Shown: positions 42,954 through 51,518 of the stretch, piece by piece | Numbering within the stretch: the first letter of the stretch is position 1 | Layout of the letters: each line of letters begins with the position of its first letter | Source: Starkeya sp. ORNL1 | Lineage (GTDB): Bacteria; Pseudomonadota; Alphaproteobacteria; Rhizobiales; Xanthobacteraceae | DNA: 64,000 nt | Assembly (NCBI RefSeq): GCF_012971745.1 | Contig: NZ_CP048834.1 | Span: 5,589,001-5,653,000, forward strand | Direction: 5' to 3' | The notes under the pieces: model-generated | Databases searched by the model: none | Seen by the model: the letters and a program-made list of their open reading frames with translations, nothing else | Told to the model about the DNA's origin: nothing | Program-made: the position numbers and the translations under genes

Positions 42954-43940
42954 GTGTTCAGCTTCATCCTTCGCCGCCTGCTTTGGATGATCCCGTCCTT
43001 CTTCGCGGTGTCGGTCGTCGCCTTCACCATCATCCAGTTGCCGCCGGGCGATTTCGTCACGAGCTACGCCGCCGACCTCGCCACGTCCGGCTCGCCCGCG
43101 GACCCCGCGACGCTCGACGCCATGCGGCTGCGCTACGGCCTCGACCAGCCGATGGTGGTCCAGTATTTCCGCTGGGTCGGCAATGCGCTCCACGGCGATC
43201 TCGGCATGTCGTTCGAGTATCGCACCCCGGTCGCCGACATCATCTGGAACCGGCTGGGCATGACGGCGCTGGTCGCCTTCTGCACCTTGCTGTTCGTGTG
43301 GATCGTCGCGTTTCCGATCGGGGTCTATTCCGCCGTCCGGCAATACAGCATCGGCGACTACATCATCACCTTCCTCTGCTTCCTCGGCATGGCGACGCCG
43401 AACTTCCTGCTCGCCCTGTTCGTCATGTACCTGTCGGTCGAGTTCCTCGGCTATTCGGTCGGCGGGCTGTTCTCGCCGGATTATGTGAACGCGCCGTGGG
43501 ATCTCGGCCGGGTGGGGGACCTGCTCACCCATCTGTGGATCCCGGTGGTGGTGCTCGGCGTCGCCGGCATCGCTTCGCTGGTGCGCATCATGCGCGCCAA
43601 CCTGCTCGACGAGCTCGGCAAGCCCTATGTCGAGACCGGCCGCGCCAAGGGCCTGCCGGAGCTGAAGCTGATCCTGCGCTATCCGACGCGGGTGGCGCTC
43701 AATCCCTTCATCTCGACGGTCGGCTGGATCCTGCCGGTGCTGGTGTCGGGCGACGTGATCGTCTCCAGCGTGCTGAGCCTGCCCACCGCCGGGCCGATCC
43801 TGATCCAGGCGCTGAAGACGCAGGACATGTATCTCGGCGGCGCCCTCATCATGTTCCAGTGCATCCTGGTGCTGATCGGCACGCTGCTGTCGGACATCCT
43901 GCTCGTGTGGTTCGACCCGCGGATCCGCTATGACAACTGA
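42954..43940 (+). CDS. ABC transporter permease (DppB-type)
   Basis: The start is GTG 42954 with AGGAGG upstream (MFSFILRRLLWMIPSFFAV), giving 328 residues. It has about six helices. The EAA loop is ETGRAKGLPELKLILRYPTRVALNP. It forms the inner-membrane channel with the next permease, which overlaps by 11 bp. Longer upstream frames would run into the hairpin and the binding-protein gene. Confidence 0.9.
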   Translation: MFSFILRRLLWMIPSFFAVSVVAFTIIQLPPGDFVTSYAADLATSGSPADPATLDAMRLRYGLDQPMVVQYFRWVGNALHGDLGMSFEYRTPVADIIWNRLGMTALVAFCTLLFVWIVAFPIGVYSAVRQYSIGDYIITFLCFLGMATPNFLLALFVMYLSVEFLGYSVGGLFSPDYVNAPWDLGRVGDLLTHLWIPVVVLGVAGIASLVRIMRANLLDELGKPYVETGRAKGLPELKLILRYPTRVALNPFISTVGWILPVLVSGDVIVSSVLSLPTAGPILIQALKTQDMYLGGALIMFQCILVLIGTLLSDILLVWFDPRIRYDN

Positions 43941-45090
43941 CGCGTCCCCGCCAACCGCGCTGCTGCCGGACCTGCCGCCAAACGTCCCGGCACTGGCACA
44001 CAAGGGCTCCGCCTCGCAGTGGCAGCTCATGTGGTGGCAGTTCCGCCGCCACCGGCTGGCCATGGTGAGCACCGTCGTGCTGGCCTTCATCCTGCTGGTG
44101 GCGGTGTTCTGCGAGTTCCTGGCACCGTTCTCGCCGAACGCCTTCACCCCGCGCTACACCTTTGCGCCGCCGCAGGCGCTGCATTTCTTCGACCGCGATG
44201 CCGAGGGCAGCCTGGTATGGCGCCCCCACGTCAATGGCTACAAGGTGACCATCGAGCCGACCGCGCTGCGCCGCATCTTCGTGGTCGACGAGAGCCAGAA
44301 ATATCCGGTCGGCTTCTTCGTGAAGTCGGATCCCTACGACATGTGGGGGATCTTCACGCTGGAGACCAAGCTGTTCGGGCCGCTGAAGAAAGGCGACCCG
44401 ATGTATCTGCTCGGCGCCGACCGCCTCGGCCGCGACATGCTGAGCCGGATCATCTACGGCACCCGCATTTCCATGTCGATCGGCCTCATCGGCGTGGCGC
44501 TGAGCCTGGTGCTCGGCATCATCCTCGGCGGCATATCGGGCTATTATGGCGGCTGGGTCGACAACATCATCCAGCGCGTCATCGAGTTCATCCTGTCGCT
44601 GCCGACCACCCCGCTCTGGCTTGGCCTTGCCGCCGCCATGCCGACCAACTGGCCGCCGCTGCGCATCTATCTCGCCATCACCATCATCCTCTCGCTGATC
44701 GGCTGGACCAACCTGGCGCGGGTGATACGCGGGCGCTTCCTGTCGCTGCGCACCGAGGATTTCGTCACCGCCGCGCGGCTGGACGGGGCGAGCGAGCCGC
44801 GCATCATCTTCCGCCAGATGGCGCCGTCCTTCGTCAGCCACATCATTGCCGAGGTGAGCCTCGCCATCCCGGCCATGATCCTCGCCGAGACCGCCCTGAG
44901 CTTCCTCGGCCTCGGGCTGCAGCCGCCGATCGTGAGCTGGGGGGTGCTGCTGCAGGAGGCGCAGAATATCCGCTCCATCACCACCGCGCCCTGGCTGTTC
45001 TTCCCCGGCATTGCGGTGGTGATCGCGGTGCTTTCCCTGAATTTCGTCGGCGACGGCCTGCGCGACGCCGCCGACCCCTACCGGCAATAG
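43930..45090 (+). CDS. ABC transporter permease (DppC-type)
   Basis: The 386-residue DppC/OppC-type permease has the usual N-terminal OppC_N helix (about 45-65), then a long periplasmic insertion (about 70-160) that explains its above-average length, and five helices. The EAA loop is TAARLDGASEPRIIFRQMAPS. It ends FVGDGLRDAADPYRQ, typical of DppC. It is coupled to the upstream permease by overlap. Confidence 0.9.
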   Translation: MTTDASPPTALLPDLPPNVPALAHKGSASQWQLMWWQFRRHRLAMVSTVVLAFILLVAVFCEFLAPFSPNAFTPRYTFAPPQALHFFDRDAEGSLVWRPHVNGYKVTIEPTALRRIFVVDESQKYPVGFFVKSDPYDMWGIFTLETKLFGPLKKGDPMYLLGADRLGRDMLSRIIYGTRISMSIGLIGVALSLVLGIILGGISGYYGGWVDNIIQRVIEFILSLPTTPLWLGLAAAMPTNWPPLRIYLAITIILSLIGWTNLARVIRGRFLSLRTEDFVTAARLDGASEPRIIFRQMAPSFVSHIIAEVSLAIPAMILAETALSFLGLGLQPPIVSWGVLLQEAQNIRSITTAPWLFFPGIAVVIAVLSLNFVGDGLRDAADPYRQ

Positions 45091-45091
45091 C

Positions 45092-46834
45092 ATGGCAGAG
45101 CGCATGACCAGCGGGCCCGACGACATCGTGCTGGAGGTGAAGAACCTGTCGACCTGGTTCGACACCGGCCGCGACGTGCTGAAGGCGGTCGACGGCATCG
45201 ACCTCACGCTCAGGCGTGGGCGCACGCTGTGCGTGGTGGGCGAGAGCGGCTCGGGCAAGAGCATCACCGCGCGCTCGATCCTCAACATCGTGCCGAAGCC
45301 CGGCCGCATCATGGGCGGCGAGATATTGCTGCACGGCGCCGGCCCGGACGGCACCGCGCTGAACCTTGCCGCGCTCGACCCCAAGGGCCGGCAGATCCGC
45401 GCGATCCGCGGCCGCGACATCGGCATGATCTTCCAGGAACCGATGTCGAGCCTGAGCCCGGTCCACACCATCGGCCACCAGATCACCGAGGCCATCCGCC
45501 TGCACCGCCCGATGAGCCGGGCGCAGGCCCGCGAGCGGGCGATCGAGATGCTGGCGCAGGTGAAGATCCCGCGTCCGGAGCAGAGCTTCGACAGCTATCC
45601 GTTCGAGTTCAGCGGCGGCATGCGCCAGCGCGCCATGACCGCGATGGCGCTGGTGTGCGAGCCCAAGCTGCTGATCGCCGACGAGCCGACCACCGCGCTG
45701 GACGTGACCACGCAGGCCGAAATCCTCGATCTGATGAAGGGGCTGCAGAAGCTCCACGGCATGGCGCTGATGTTCATCACCCACGACATGGGCGTGGTCG
45801 CCGAGATCGCCGACGACGTGGCGGTGATGTACCGCGGCAAGGTGGTGGAGCACGGCCCGGTCGACGACATCTTCTTCGCGCCCCGGCACGCCTACACCAA
45901 GCAATTGCTGAATTCGGTGCTGGCGCTGGAGCAGCGCTCGCACCTTGCCGGCAAGACGGCGAAGTCGAACCGCGACGACGCCATCCTCGACGTGTCGAAC
46001 CTGTCGATGTCGTTCGGCGGCCGGCAGCCCTTCTTCGGCCGCAAGCAGGAGGGGCCGGTGAAGGCGCTCGACAATGTCAGCTTCTCGCTCAAGCGCGGCG
46101 AGACGCTCGGCATCGTCGGCGAGAGCGGGTCCGGCAAGACCACGCTCGGGCGCTGCATCATGCGCATCCTCGACCCGACCTCCGGCCAGATCGTCTTCAA
46201 GGGCCGGGACAGCGCCGGCGTCGATCTCGCCCCGCTGCCGCGCTCCGCGGTCAAGCCGTACTGGCGCGACATGCGGATGATCTTCCAGGATCCGTTCTCC
46301 TCGCTCAATCCGCGCATGACGGTGCTGCAGATCGTCGCCGAACCGCTGCGCAACCACGGCATCGTGCACGGCCCGGAGCTGGAGGAGCGCGTGGCCGAAC
46401 TGCTCCAGCGCGTCGGCCTGCCGCGCGAGGCGATGCGCCGCTATCCGCACGCCTTCAGCGGCGGCCAGCGCCAGCGCATCGGCATCGCCCGGGCCATCGC
46501 GCTGAAGCCGCAGCTCATCGTCGCCGACGAGGCGACCTCGGCGCTCGACGTGTCGCTGCGCGCGCAGGTGCTCGACCTGCTGCTCGACATCGGCCAGGAG
46601 CTGGACATGAGCTACGTGTTCATCAGCCACGACATCGGGGTGATCCGCTACATGTGCGACCGCGTGGCGGTGATGCATCGCGGCCGCATCGTCGAGCTCG
46701 GCGAGACGCAGTCGGTGTGCGACGACCCGCAGCACGCCTATACGCGCTCGCTGATCTCTGCCATCCCCAAGCCTGATCCGCGCCAGCGCGGCAGGACCAC
46801 CCGCATCCGCTATGAGCTGGAAACCGCGCCCTGA
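45092..46834 (+). CDS. ABC transporter double ATP-binding protein (DppD-DppF fusion)
   Basis: The 580-residue protein holds two nucleotide-binding domains in one chain. The first (about 10-290) has GESGSGKS, FSGGMRQR and LLIADEPTTALD. The second (about 300-575) has GESGSGKTT, FSGGQRQR and LIVADEATSALD. Both oligopeptide-type C-terminal extensions are present in abbreviated form. It starts 1 bp after the permease stop. It powers uptake by the family-5 binding protein. Confidence 0.92.
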   Translation: MAERMTSGPDDIVLEVKNLSTWFDTGRDVLKAVDGIDLTLRRGRTLCVVGESGSGKSITARSILNIVPKPGRIMGGEILLHGAGPDGTALNLAALDPKGRQIRAIRGRDIGMIFQEPMSSLSPVHTIGHQITEAIRLHRPMSRAQARERAIEMLAQVKIPRPEQSFDSYPFEFSGGMRQRAMTAMALVCEPKLLIADEPTTALDVTTQAEILDLMKGLQKLHGMALMFITHDMGVVAEIADDVAVMYRGKVVEHGPVDDIFFAPRHAYTKQLLNSVLALEQRSHLAGKTAKSNRDDAILDVSNLSMSFGGRQPFFGRKQEGPVKALDNVSFSLKRGETLGIVGESGSGKTTLGRCIMRILDPTSGQIVFKGRDSAGVDLAPLPRSAVKPYWRDMRMIFQDPFSSLNPRMTVLQIVAEPLRNHGIVHGPELEERVAELLQRVGLPREAMRRYPHAFSGGQRQRIGIARAIALKPQLIVADEATSALDVSLRAQVLDLLLDIGQELDMSYVFISHDIGVIRYMCDRVAVMHRGRIVELGETQSVCDDPQHAYTRSLISAIPKPDPRQRGRTTRIRYELETAP

Positions 46835-46870
46835 GTCCGGGCGTGCCTTCGTGCCGCGAGGAACCCGCCG

Positions 46871-47749
46871 ATGAGCCAGCCTGACGTCGACTGCGTGCTC
46901 GATATAAGGGCCGAGCTTGGCGAATGCCCGGTCTGGTCGCCGCGCGAGAATGCGCTCTACTGGATCGACATATATGCTGGCCGGCTGAACCGCTTCGACC
47001 CGTCGAGCGGCGCCAACCGGGTGTGGACGCTGCCCGAGCCGATCGGCTCGTTCGCACTGTGCGAGGATGGCGGCGTGCTGCTGGCGCTGAAATCGGGCCT
47101 CGCCCGCTACGATCTGGCGAGCGGCGCGCTCAACCTGCTGGCAAGCCCGGAGCCCGATCTGCCGGGCAACCGGTTGAATGACGGGCGCTGCGATTTCCAG
47201 GGCCGCTTCTGGGTCGGCAGCATGGCGGACCCGGTGCAGCCGTCGCGCGCCATGGGATCGCTCTACCGCTTCGGTGCCGACCATCGCTGCGTGCCGGCCT
47301 GCGACGGGCTGTTCGTCGCCAACGGCCTCGCCTTCAGCCCGGACGGGCGCACGCTCTATCACTCGGATTCCTATGCGCCGGTGCGCACCATCTGGGCATG
47401 GGACCTTGACGCCGACGACGGCGCCATCACCAACCGCCGCGTCTTCGTCGACACCCACGGCATGCCCGGCCGCCCGGACGGCGGCGCGGTCGATGCCGAC
47501 GGCTGCTACTGGACGGCGGCCAATGATGGCTGGGAGATCGTCCGCTTCACGCCGAAGGGTGAGGTCGATCGCCGCATCGCGCTGCCGGTCGCCAAGCCGA
47601 GCATGCTGGCGTTCGGCGGCCCGCGCCTCGACACCATCTATGTCACCTCGATCCGGCCGGCCGCGGTGGAGGGCCAGCCGCAGGCCGGCAGCCTGTTCGC
47701 GGTGCATGCCGGCGTCACCGGAGTCATGGAACCGTTATTCAAGGGATAA
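46871..47749 (+). CDS. SMP-30/gluconolactonase-family lactonase
   Basis: The 292-residue six-bladed beta-propeller shows ELGECPVWSPRENALYWIDI (metal-binding Glu and first blade), NRLNDGRCDFQGRFWVGSM, and FVANGLAFSPDGRTLYHSDS. It hydrolyses sugar-acid lactones with a divalent metal. A uronate-dehydrogenase-like enzyme in the cluster would make such a lactone. Start ATG 46871 has GAGG upstream. It ends the transporter operon. Confidence 0.87.
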   Translation: MSQPDVDCVLDIRAELGECPVWSPRENALYWIDIYAGRLNRFDPSSGANRVWTLPEPIGSFALCEDGGVLLALKSGLARYDLASGALNLLASPEPDLPGNRLNDGRCDFQGRFWVGSMADPVQPSRAMGSLYRFGADHRCVPACDGLFVANGLAFSPDGRTLYHSDSYAPVRTIWAWDLDADDGAITNRRVFVDTHGMPGRPDGGAVDADGCYWTAANDGWEIVRFTPKGEVDRRIALPVAKPSMLAFGGPRLDTIYVTSIRPAAVEGQPQAGSLFAVHAGVTGVMEPLFKG

Positions 47750-47762
47750 TATAGAGCTTTAC

Positions 47763-47773
47763 TTGTCGGACGA
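47763..47773 (+). promoter_or_regulatory. Candidate GntR/FadR-type operator, site 4 (regulator promoter)
   Basis: TTGTCGGACGA fits TNGTNNNACNA exactly. It lies between the lactonase stop and the GntR gene, 95 bp upstream of the latter, consistent with autoregulation. Confidence 0.55.
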
Positions 47774-47867
47774 TTTTACAAAATACCAGGGAATCGCCAA
47801 ACTGGTTTCAAGTCGCCTCGAGCGCGCGGTCCAGTGGTAGCCGGAAGCAGAAACAGGAGGTAGAGGC

Positions 47868-48623
47868 TTGGCCCGGAAACCCGCCGAACTCAAGCTGCGG
47901 CACAGGATGGAATGGCCCTCGCAGGCGCCGCAGCGGCCCTCCCGCCTCGGCGACCAGCTCTATGAGCAGATACTCGACCGCATCGTCACCGGTTCGATGG
48001 TGGAAGGCGACAAGCTGCCGTCCGAGAGCCAGCTCTCTGAAATCTATGGCGTTTCCCGTCCCGTGGTGCGCGAGGCGCTCTCCCGCCTGCAGGCCGACGG
48101 CGTTGTGGTCTCGCGCCACGGCTCCGGCTCGTTCGTCCAGCGCCGGCCCAACCAGGCGCTGTCTCAGCTGGCGCCGATCGGCGATGTCGCCGACCTGATG
48201 CGCTGCATGGAGTTCCGCGTCGCGCTGGAGGGCGAGTCCGCCTTCCTCGCGGCGCTGCGCCGAACCCCAGCGGATCTTGATCGAATCAAGCGCGCCTATG
48301 ACGACCTGGAGCGGGTGATCGCCAATGAGGAGATCGGCAGCGAGGCCGACCAGGCGTTCCATATCGCCATCGCCGCCGCCACGCAGAACCGCCTGTTCGT
48401 GCACGCCATGGACGTGTTCGGCGAGCACACGCTGCGCGGCATCGAGCTTGCCCGCAAGCTGTCGCTCCGCCGCAGTGCGCGACGGCTGCAGACGGTGCAG
48501 ATGGAGCATCTGCGCATCATGAAGGCGATCGAGGCCGAAGAGGCGGAAGAGGCGCGCGAGGCGATGCGCACCCATATCGACAATGCCCGCATCCGCGTGC
48601 TGACCGACAGCACCGAGCCGTAA
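47868..48623 (+). CDS. GntR/FCD (FadR subfamily) transcriptional regulator of the catabolic cluster
   Basis: The 251-residue protein starts at TTG 47868 behind AGGAGG. The winged HTH (about 25-90) reads LGDQLYEQILDRIVTG, LPSESQLSEIYGVSRPVVRE and VVVSRHGSGSFV. The all-helical FCD ligand domain (about 105-240) has metal-type His residues in DQAFHIAIA and MRTHIDNAR. FadR-type proteins are usually repressors released by a pathway metabolite and bind TNGTNNNACNA. Six such sites lie in the surrounding cluster, including one upstream of this gene. Confidence 0.88.
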   Translation: MARKPAELKLRHRMEWPSQAPQRPSRLGDQLYEQILDRIVTGSMVEGDKLPSESQLSEIYGVSRPVVREALSRLQADGVVVSRHGSGSFVQRRPNQALSQLAPIGDVADLMRCMEFRVALEGESAFLAALRRTPADLDRIKRAYDDLERVIANEEIGSEADQAFHIAIAAATQNRLFVHAMDVFGEHTLRGIELARKLSLRRSARRLQTVQMEHLRIMKAIEAEEAEEAREAMRTHIDNARIRVLTDSTEP

Positions 48624-48626
48624 TCT

Positions 48627-49544
48627 CTACGCGGCGATCTGGCCCAGTGTGCCGCTGAACGTGTTCAGCGCACGCGCCACGGGCGCCACGCGCTCGCGCG
48701 CCTCCGGCTCCAGGTTCGACAGCAGCGGCAATATGGGGCCCATGTCGGCGATGCCGGCGAGGCTCACGCCGTCATGCAGCACCCGGATCGGGTTGATGGT
48801 GTCGCGCAGGGTTTCGAACGGCAGGAAGGCCGCGCGCAGCCGTTCCGCTGTCTCATAGTCCCCGGCCTTCAACGCTTCGAGCACGGCGGTGGAGGCGCGC
48901 GGTGCAATCGAAACCGAGCCCGAGGTGAAGGCGTGAAGGCCGAATTCGCGCCAGTGGATGATGGCCGGGCGCTCGCCTATGCCGCTGATGATACGGGACT
49001 TGTCCATCCGCTCGATGAGCTCGGCGAGGAAGCTGTCCTCGCTCGGATCGTCGCGCACGATGGCGTATTTGACCGCGGTGACCAGGCCCTTGTCGACGAG
49101 GCGGGCGATCGCCGCCGGCGACAGGTAGTTCTCCGCGCGGACATAGGCGATGACCGGCTTGCCGAGGCGCTCGGCGAAGCGGGCAATGCCGTTCTCCGCG
49201 CCGGCGACCGTCGAGGCGACCGACGCGGGAAGCACCATGGCGGTCGGAAACGGCCGCGCGCGCAGCGCCTCGACCTGATCCATCATCTTGCCGAAATCCG
49301 GCCCGACCGAGGGAATGATCCAGCTTCCGGGGGAGGCCAGTTCCAGCAGCATGTCGAGCGTGGCGGCATATTCGCCGGCCGGGATATTGTAGAAATTGGC
49401 GTTGCCGCCATACATCAGCGTCGAGACGCCGCCCTGCTCCATATGCCGGATCAGCGCCGCATTCGCCGCGCGATTGAGCGTGAGATCGGTGTTCCGGGCG
49501 AGCGGAGGTACCGCTACGACCGATTTCGTCAGATCGCCGTGCAT
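48627..49544 (-). CDS. DapA-family lyase/dehydratase
   Basis: The start is ATG 49544 (MHGDLTKSVVAVPPLARN, weak AAAGAG site), giving 305 residues. It is a class I aldolase-like TIM barrel of the dihydrodipicolinate synthase/N-acetylneuraminate lyase group. The Schiff-base Lys lies in GLVTAVKYAIVRDDP and GVSTLMYGGNANFYN replaces the usual GTTGE loop. Pyruvate aldolase or keto-deoxy-sugar-acid dehydratase activity is plausible. It is convergent with the regulator gene, 3 bp away. Confidence 0.85.
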   Translation of the reverse strand: MHGDLTKSVVAVPPLARNTDLTLNRAANAALIRHMEQGGVSTLMYGGNANFYNIPAGEYAATLDMLLELASPGSWIIPSVGPDFGKMMDQVEALRARPFPTAMVLPASVASTVAGAENGIARFAERLGKPVIAYVRAENYLSPAAIARLVDKGLVTAVKYAIVRDDPSEDSFLAELIERMDKSRIISGIGERPAIIHWREFGLHAFTSGSVSIAPRASTAVLEALKAGDYETAERLRAAFLPFETLRDTINPIRVLHDGVSLAGIADMGPILPLLSNLEPEARERVAPVARALNTFSGTLGQIAA

Positions 49545-49671
49545 GGTCGCTCTTTCATGGCCGGCGATGAAGGCCGGTGTGCCACCCTCCCGGCAGGCGC
49601 CACCTCGGCACGACCGGATCGTGTGTCGCATTCTAGGGTGGCGCCCCGGGCTGTCAAGGCAAGGCGTAAAC

Positions 49672-49682
49672 TTGTCTTACAT
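49672..49682 (-). promoter_or_regulatory. Candidate GntR/FadR-type operator, site 5
   Basis: On the minus strand ATGTAAGACAAGTTTACGC; the core ATGTAAGACAA fits TNGTNNNACNA with one mismatch. It overlaps the stop codon of the amidohydrolase gene and lies about 128 bp upstream of the DapA-family gene. Confidence 0.5.
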
Positions 49683-50510
49683 CTCGGGAGGCGAAATCCC
49701 GAGGATGCGTGCCGCGGTGCCACCCATCACCAGGTCGCGCTCGCGGCCGGTGAGGCCCGGGAAATTCGCGCCCCACGCAATGGCATCCGCATACGAGCAA
49801 ACCGTGCCGACGCCGGGATAATCCGAGCCGAACATGGTGCGCGCGGCGCCGAAGCGCTCCAGCACGGCGCTGTAGAAGGGGATGATGTCGGCGAACGGGT
49901 AGGGGGTTCGCGCATCTTCCGCCACGCACAGCAGCTTGAAACAGACGTTCTCCCGTGCGGCAAGCAAATCGAGATAGGACACGGCGTCGGTTCGGCCATG
50001 AATGCCGGCGCCGAGATAGTCGACGATGAAGGGCGTGGACGGATAGCGCGCCGCGAGCGCGGCGATGACCGGAGCCTGATCGATATCCATGTGGAAGGAC
50101 AGCGAGAGCCTGTGGGCGGCGACGGCTTCGAACAGCGGCCGGCGCTCGTCGGCTGCCAGCCACGAGGCATCGCCCTGGCGGATGAGATTGAAGCGCAGCC
50201 CTTTGCACCCGCCGGGGCCGCACCATCGGGCGAGATCGTCATAGGGGCGGGTCGAGCGTGGGTCTATCAGGCAAATGCCGACGAAGCGCTGCGGCCAGGC
50301 GGCGAGGCAGGCCATCAGATAGCGATTGTCCCAGCCATACACGCTCGGCTGCACCAGCACGACGCGATCGACGCCCGCGCTATCCATATCCGCCAGCAGC
50401 ATCTCGACCGGGGCGGCGATTGTCGGCGGCGGCACATGCGCGAGGATAGGCTGCCAGGGGTATTCCCGAACATCGCCGGACCAGACATGGGTGTGCGCGT
50501 CAATAATCAT
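49677..50510 (-). CDS. LigI-like amidohydrolase (TIM-barrel lactonase)
   Basis: The 277-residue protein starts at ATG 50510 with GAGGGAAG upstream. The metal-site motif is DAHTHVWSGD at the N-terminus; further His in LSFHMDID and Asp in MFGSDYPGVG complete the amidohydrolase_2 pattern. Relatives hydrolyse 2-pyrone-4,6-dicarboxylate or sugar lactones. With the SMP-30 enzyme it would give the cluster two lactonases. A 12-bp direct repeat lies just upstream. Confidence 0.85.
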   Translation of the reverse strand: MIIDAHTHVWSGDVREYPWQPILAHVPPPTIAAPVEMLLADMDSAGVDRVVLVQPSVYGWDNRYLMACLAAWPQRFVGICLIDPRSTRPYDDLARWCGPGGCKGLRFNLIRQGDASWLAADERRPLFEAVAAHRLSLSFHMDIDQAPVIAALAARYPSTPFIVDYLGAGIHGRTDAVSYLDLLAARENVCFKLLCVAEDARTPYPFADIIPFYSAVLERFGAARTMFGSDYPGVGTVCSYADAIAWGANFPGLTGRERDLVMGGTAARILGISPPEM

Positions 50511-50520
50511 GCTTCCCTCA

Positions 50521-50549
50521 AATACCGGCTTGGCACGAATACCGGCTTG
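50521..50549. repeat. 12-bp direct repeat upstream of the amidohydrolase gene
   Basis: AATACCGGCTTG occurs at 50521-50532 and 50538-50549, 17 bp apart start to start, immediately upstream of the minus-strand start at 50510. It could be a regulatory site or a small duplication; it does not resemble the GntR-type sites. Confidence 0.6.
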
Positions 50550-50850
50550 CCTTGTTCGTTGCTAGGTGCGGCCTGAACCGCCGCCGGTTGCCCGGGGCAC
50601 CATGCTTCGTGGCCGCCCGGCAACATCGCGACGGAAATACTCATCCCCGCTGCACAGTCGCCTCCCGCATCACACGATGAACCGGAACAAAAAAGCACGC
50701 GAAATCAACAGGCGACGCGATGCCGGCGTGCCGACCGGAAAACGCCGCACGAGGCACGGAGAACTCCCTAGACCCATTCTAAATCATTAATATTGAACGT
50801 GAATTTCTCATTCTCCATTGTGCGCGAAATTTTTCACCGCTCGCCATGGC
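50550..50850. promoter_or_regulatory. Intergenic region with probable iron-regulated promoter of fecI
   Basis: No gene is supported here. The last 80 bp are strikingly AT-rich for the region (ATTCTAAATCATTAATATTG near 50775-50795), as expected for an iron-responsive (Fur, Irr or RirA) promoter before an ECF sigma gene. I cannot assign the regulator from the sequence. Confidence 0.4.
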
Positions 50851-51363
50851 ATGTCGCTCCTCCTGAACACCGCCTTCATAAGCCAGCGCCGTTCCCTGCT
50901 GGGCACCGTCCTGCGCATTGTCCGTGACCGCGAGACCGCGGAGGACCTTGCGCAGGAGGCCTATCTGCGCGCCCGCAAGGCCGCGGAGAAAGGGCCGATC
51001 GAGAATGTCGAGCCGTTCCTGCACCAGACAGCCCGCAACCTCGCGCTCGACCATGTCCGCCGCCGGCGCACGCGCGAGCGCTACGAAGACGCGAGTGCCG
51101 ACGCGCAGGACGTCGAGAACATTGCCGCCGACTGCCCTTCGATCGAGACCAAGCTGATCGAGCGCGAGCGCGTGCGCCTGTTCGAGGAGGTCATGCAGGC
51201 TTTGCCGGAGCGTGCCCGGCGTGCCTGGGCGCTGTCGTTCCTCGAAGGCTGGTCGTACGCCAGCATTGCCGAGCACCTCGGCGTCTCGCGCAACACCGTC
51301 TACAACGACGTAAAGCTGGTCATGGGCCATTGCCATGACGCCCTCGCGCGCATGGACCGGTAA
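50851..51363 (+). CDS. fecI: FecI-like ECF RNA polymerase sigma factor
   Basis: From ATG 50851 the product is 170 residues, starting MSLLLNTAFISQRRSLLGTV; a TTG at 50818 would add 11 residues. Region 2 is ETAEDLAQEAYLRARK and region 4 is LEGWSYASIAEHLGVSRNTVYNDV. It directs transcription of the siderophore receptor locus when released by the FecR-like protein encoded next. Gene order fecI-fecR-receptor is standard for surface signalling. Confidence 0.9.
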   Translation: MSLLLNTAFISQRRSLLGTVLRIVRDRETAEDLAQEAYLRARKAAEKGPIENVEPFLHQTARNLALDHVRRRRTRERYEDASADAQDVENIAADCPSIETKLIERERVRLFEEVMQALPERARRAWALSFLEGWSYASIAEHLGVSRNTVYNDVKLVMGHCHDALARMDR

Positions 51364-51518
51364 TCTCCCTCACAATCCCGCCGCCTGCGCCGCTTCGGCC
51401 TTTCCGGGGAGGCGTGCTTCAGGCACCAATGCGCATCGCCGGAATCTTTGTGAAAGGCAGGCTCGTGAGACGTCTTCTCCATGAGAGCATCCGGACTGTC
51501 GAACAACGGATAGCCTGA

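Noticed and set aside
43849..45495. A 548-codon minus-strand frame
   Set aside because: It is antisense to the DppC-type permease and ATPase genes; no domain and no ribosome-binding site.
44978..47707. A 909-codon open frame on the minus strand
   Set aside because: It is antisense to the ABC ATPase and lactonase genes, whose motifs are intact. The antisense product is compositionally biased.
48774..50576. A 600-codon plus-strand frame
   Set aside because: It is opposite the DapA-family and amidohydrolase genes; Arg/Gly/His-rich shadow.
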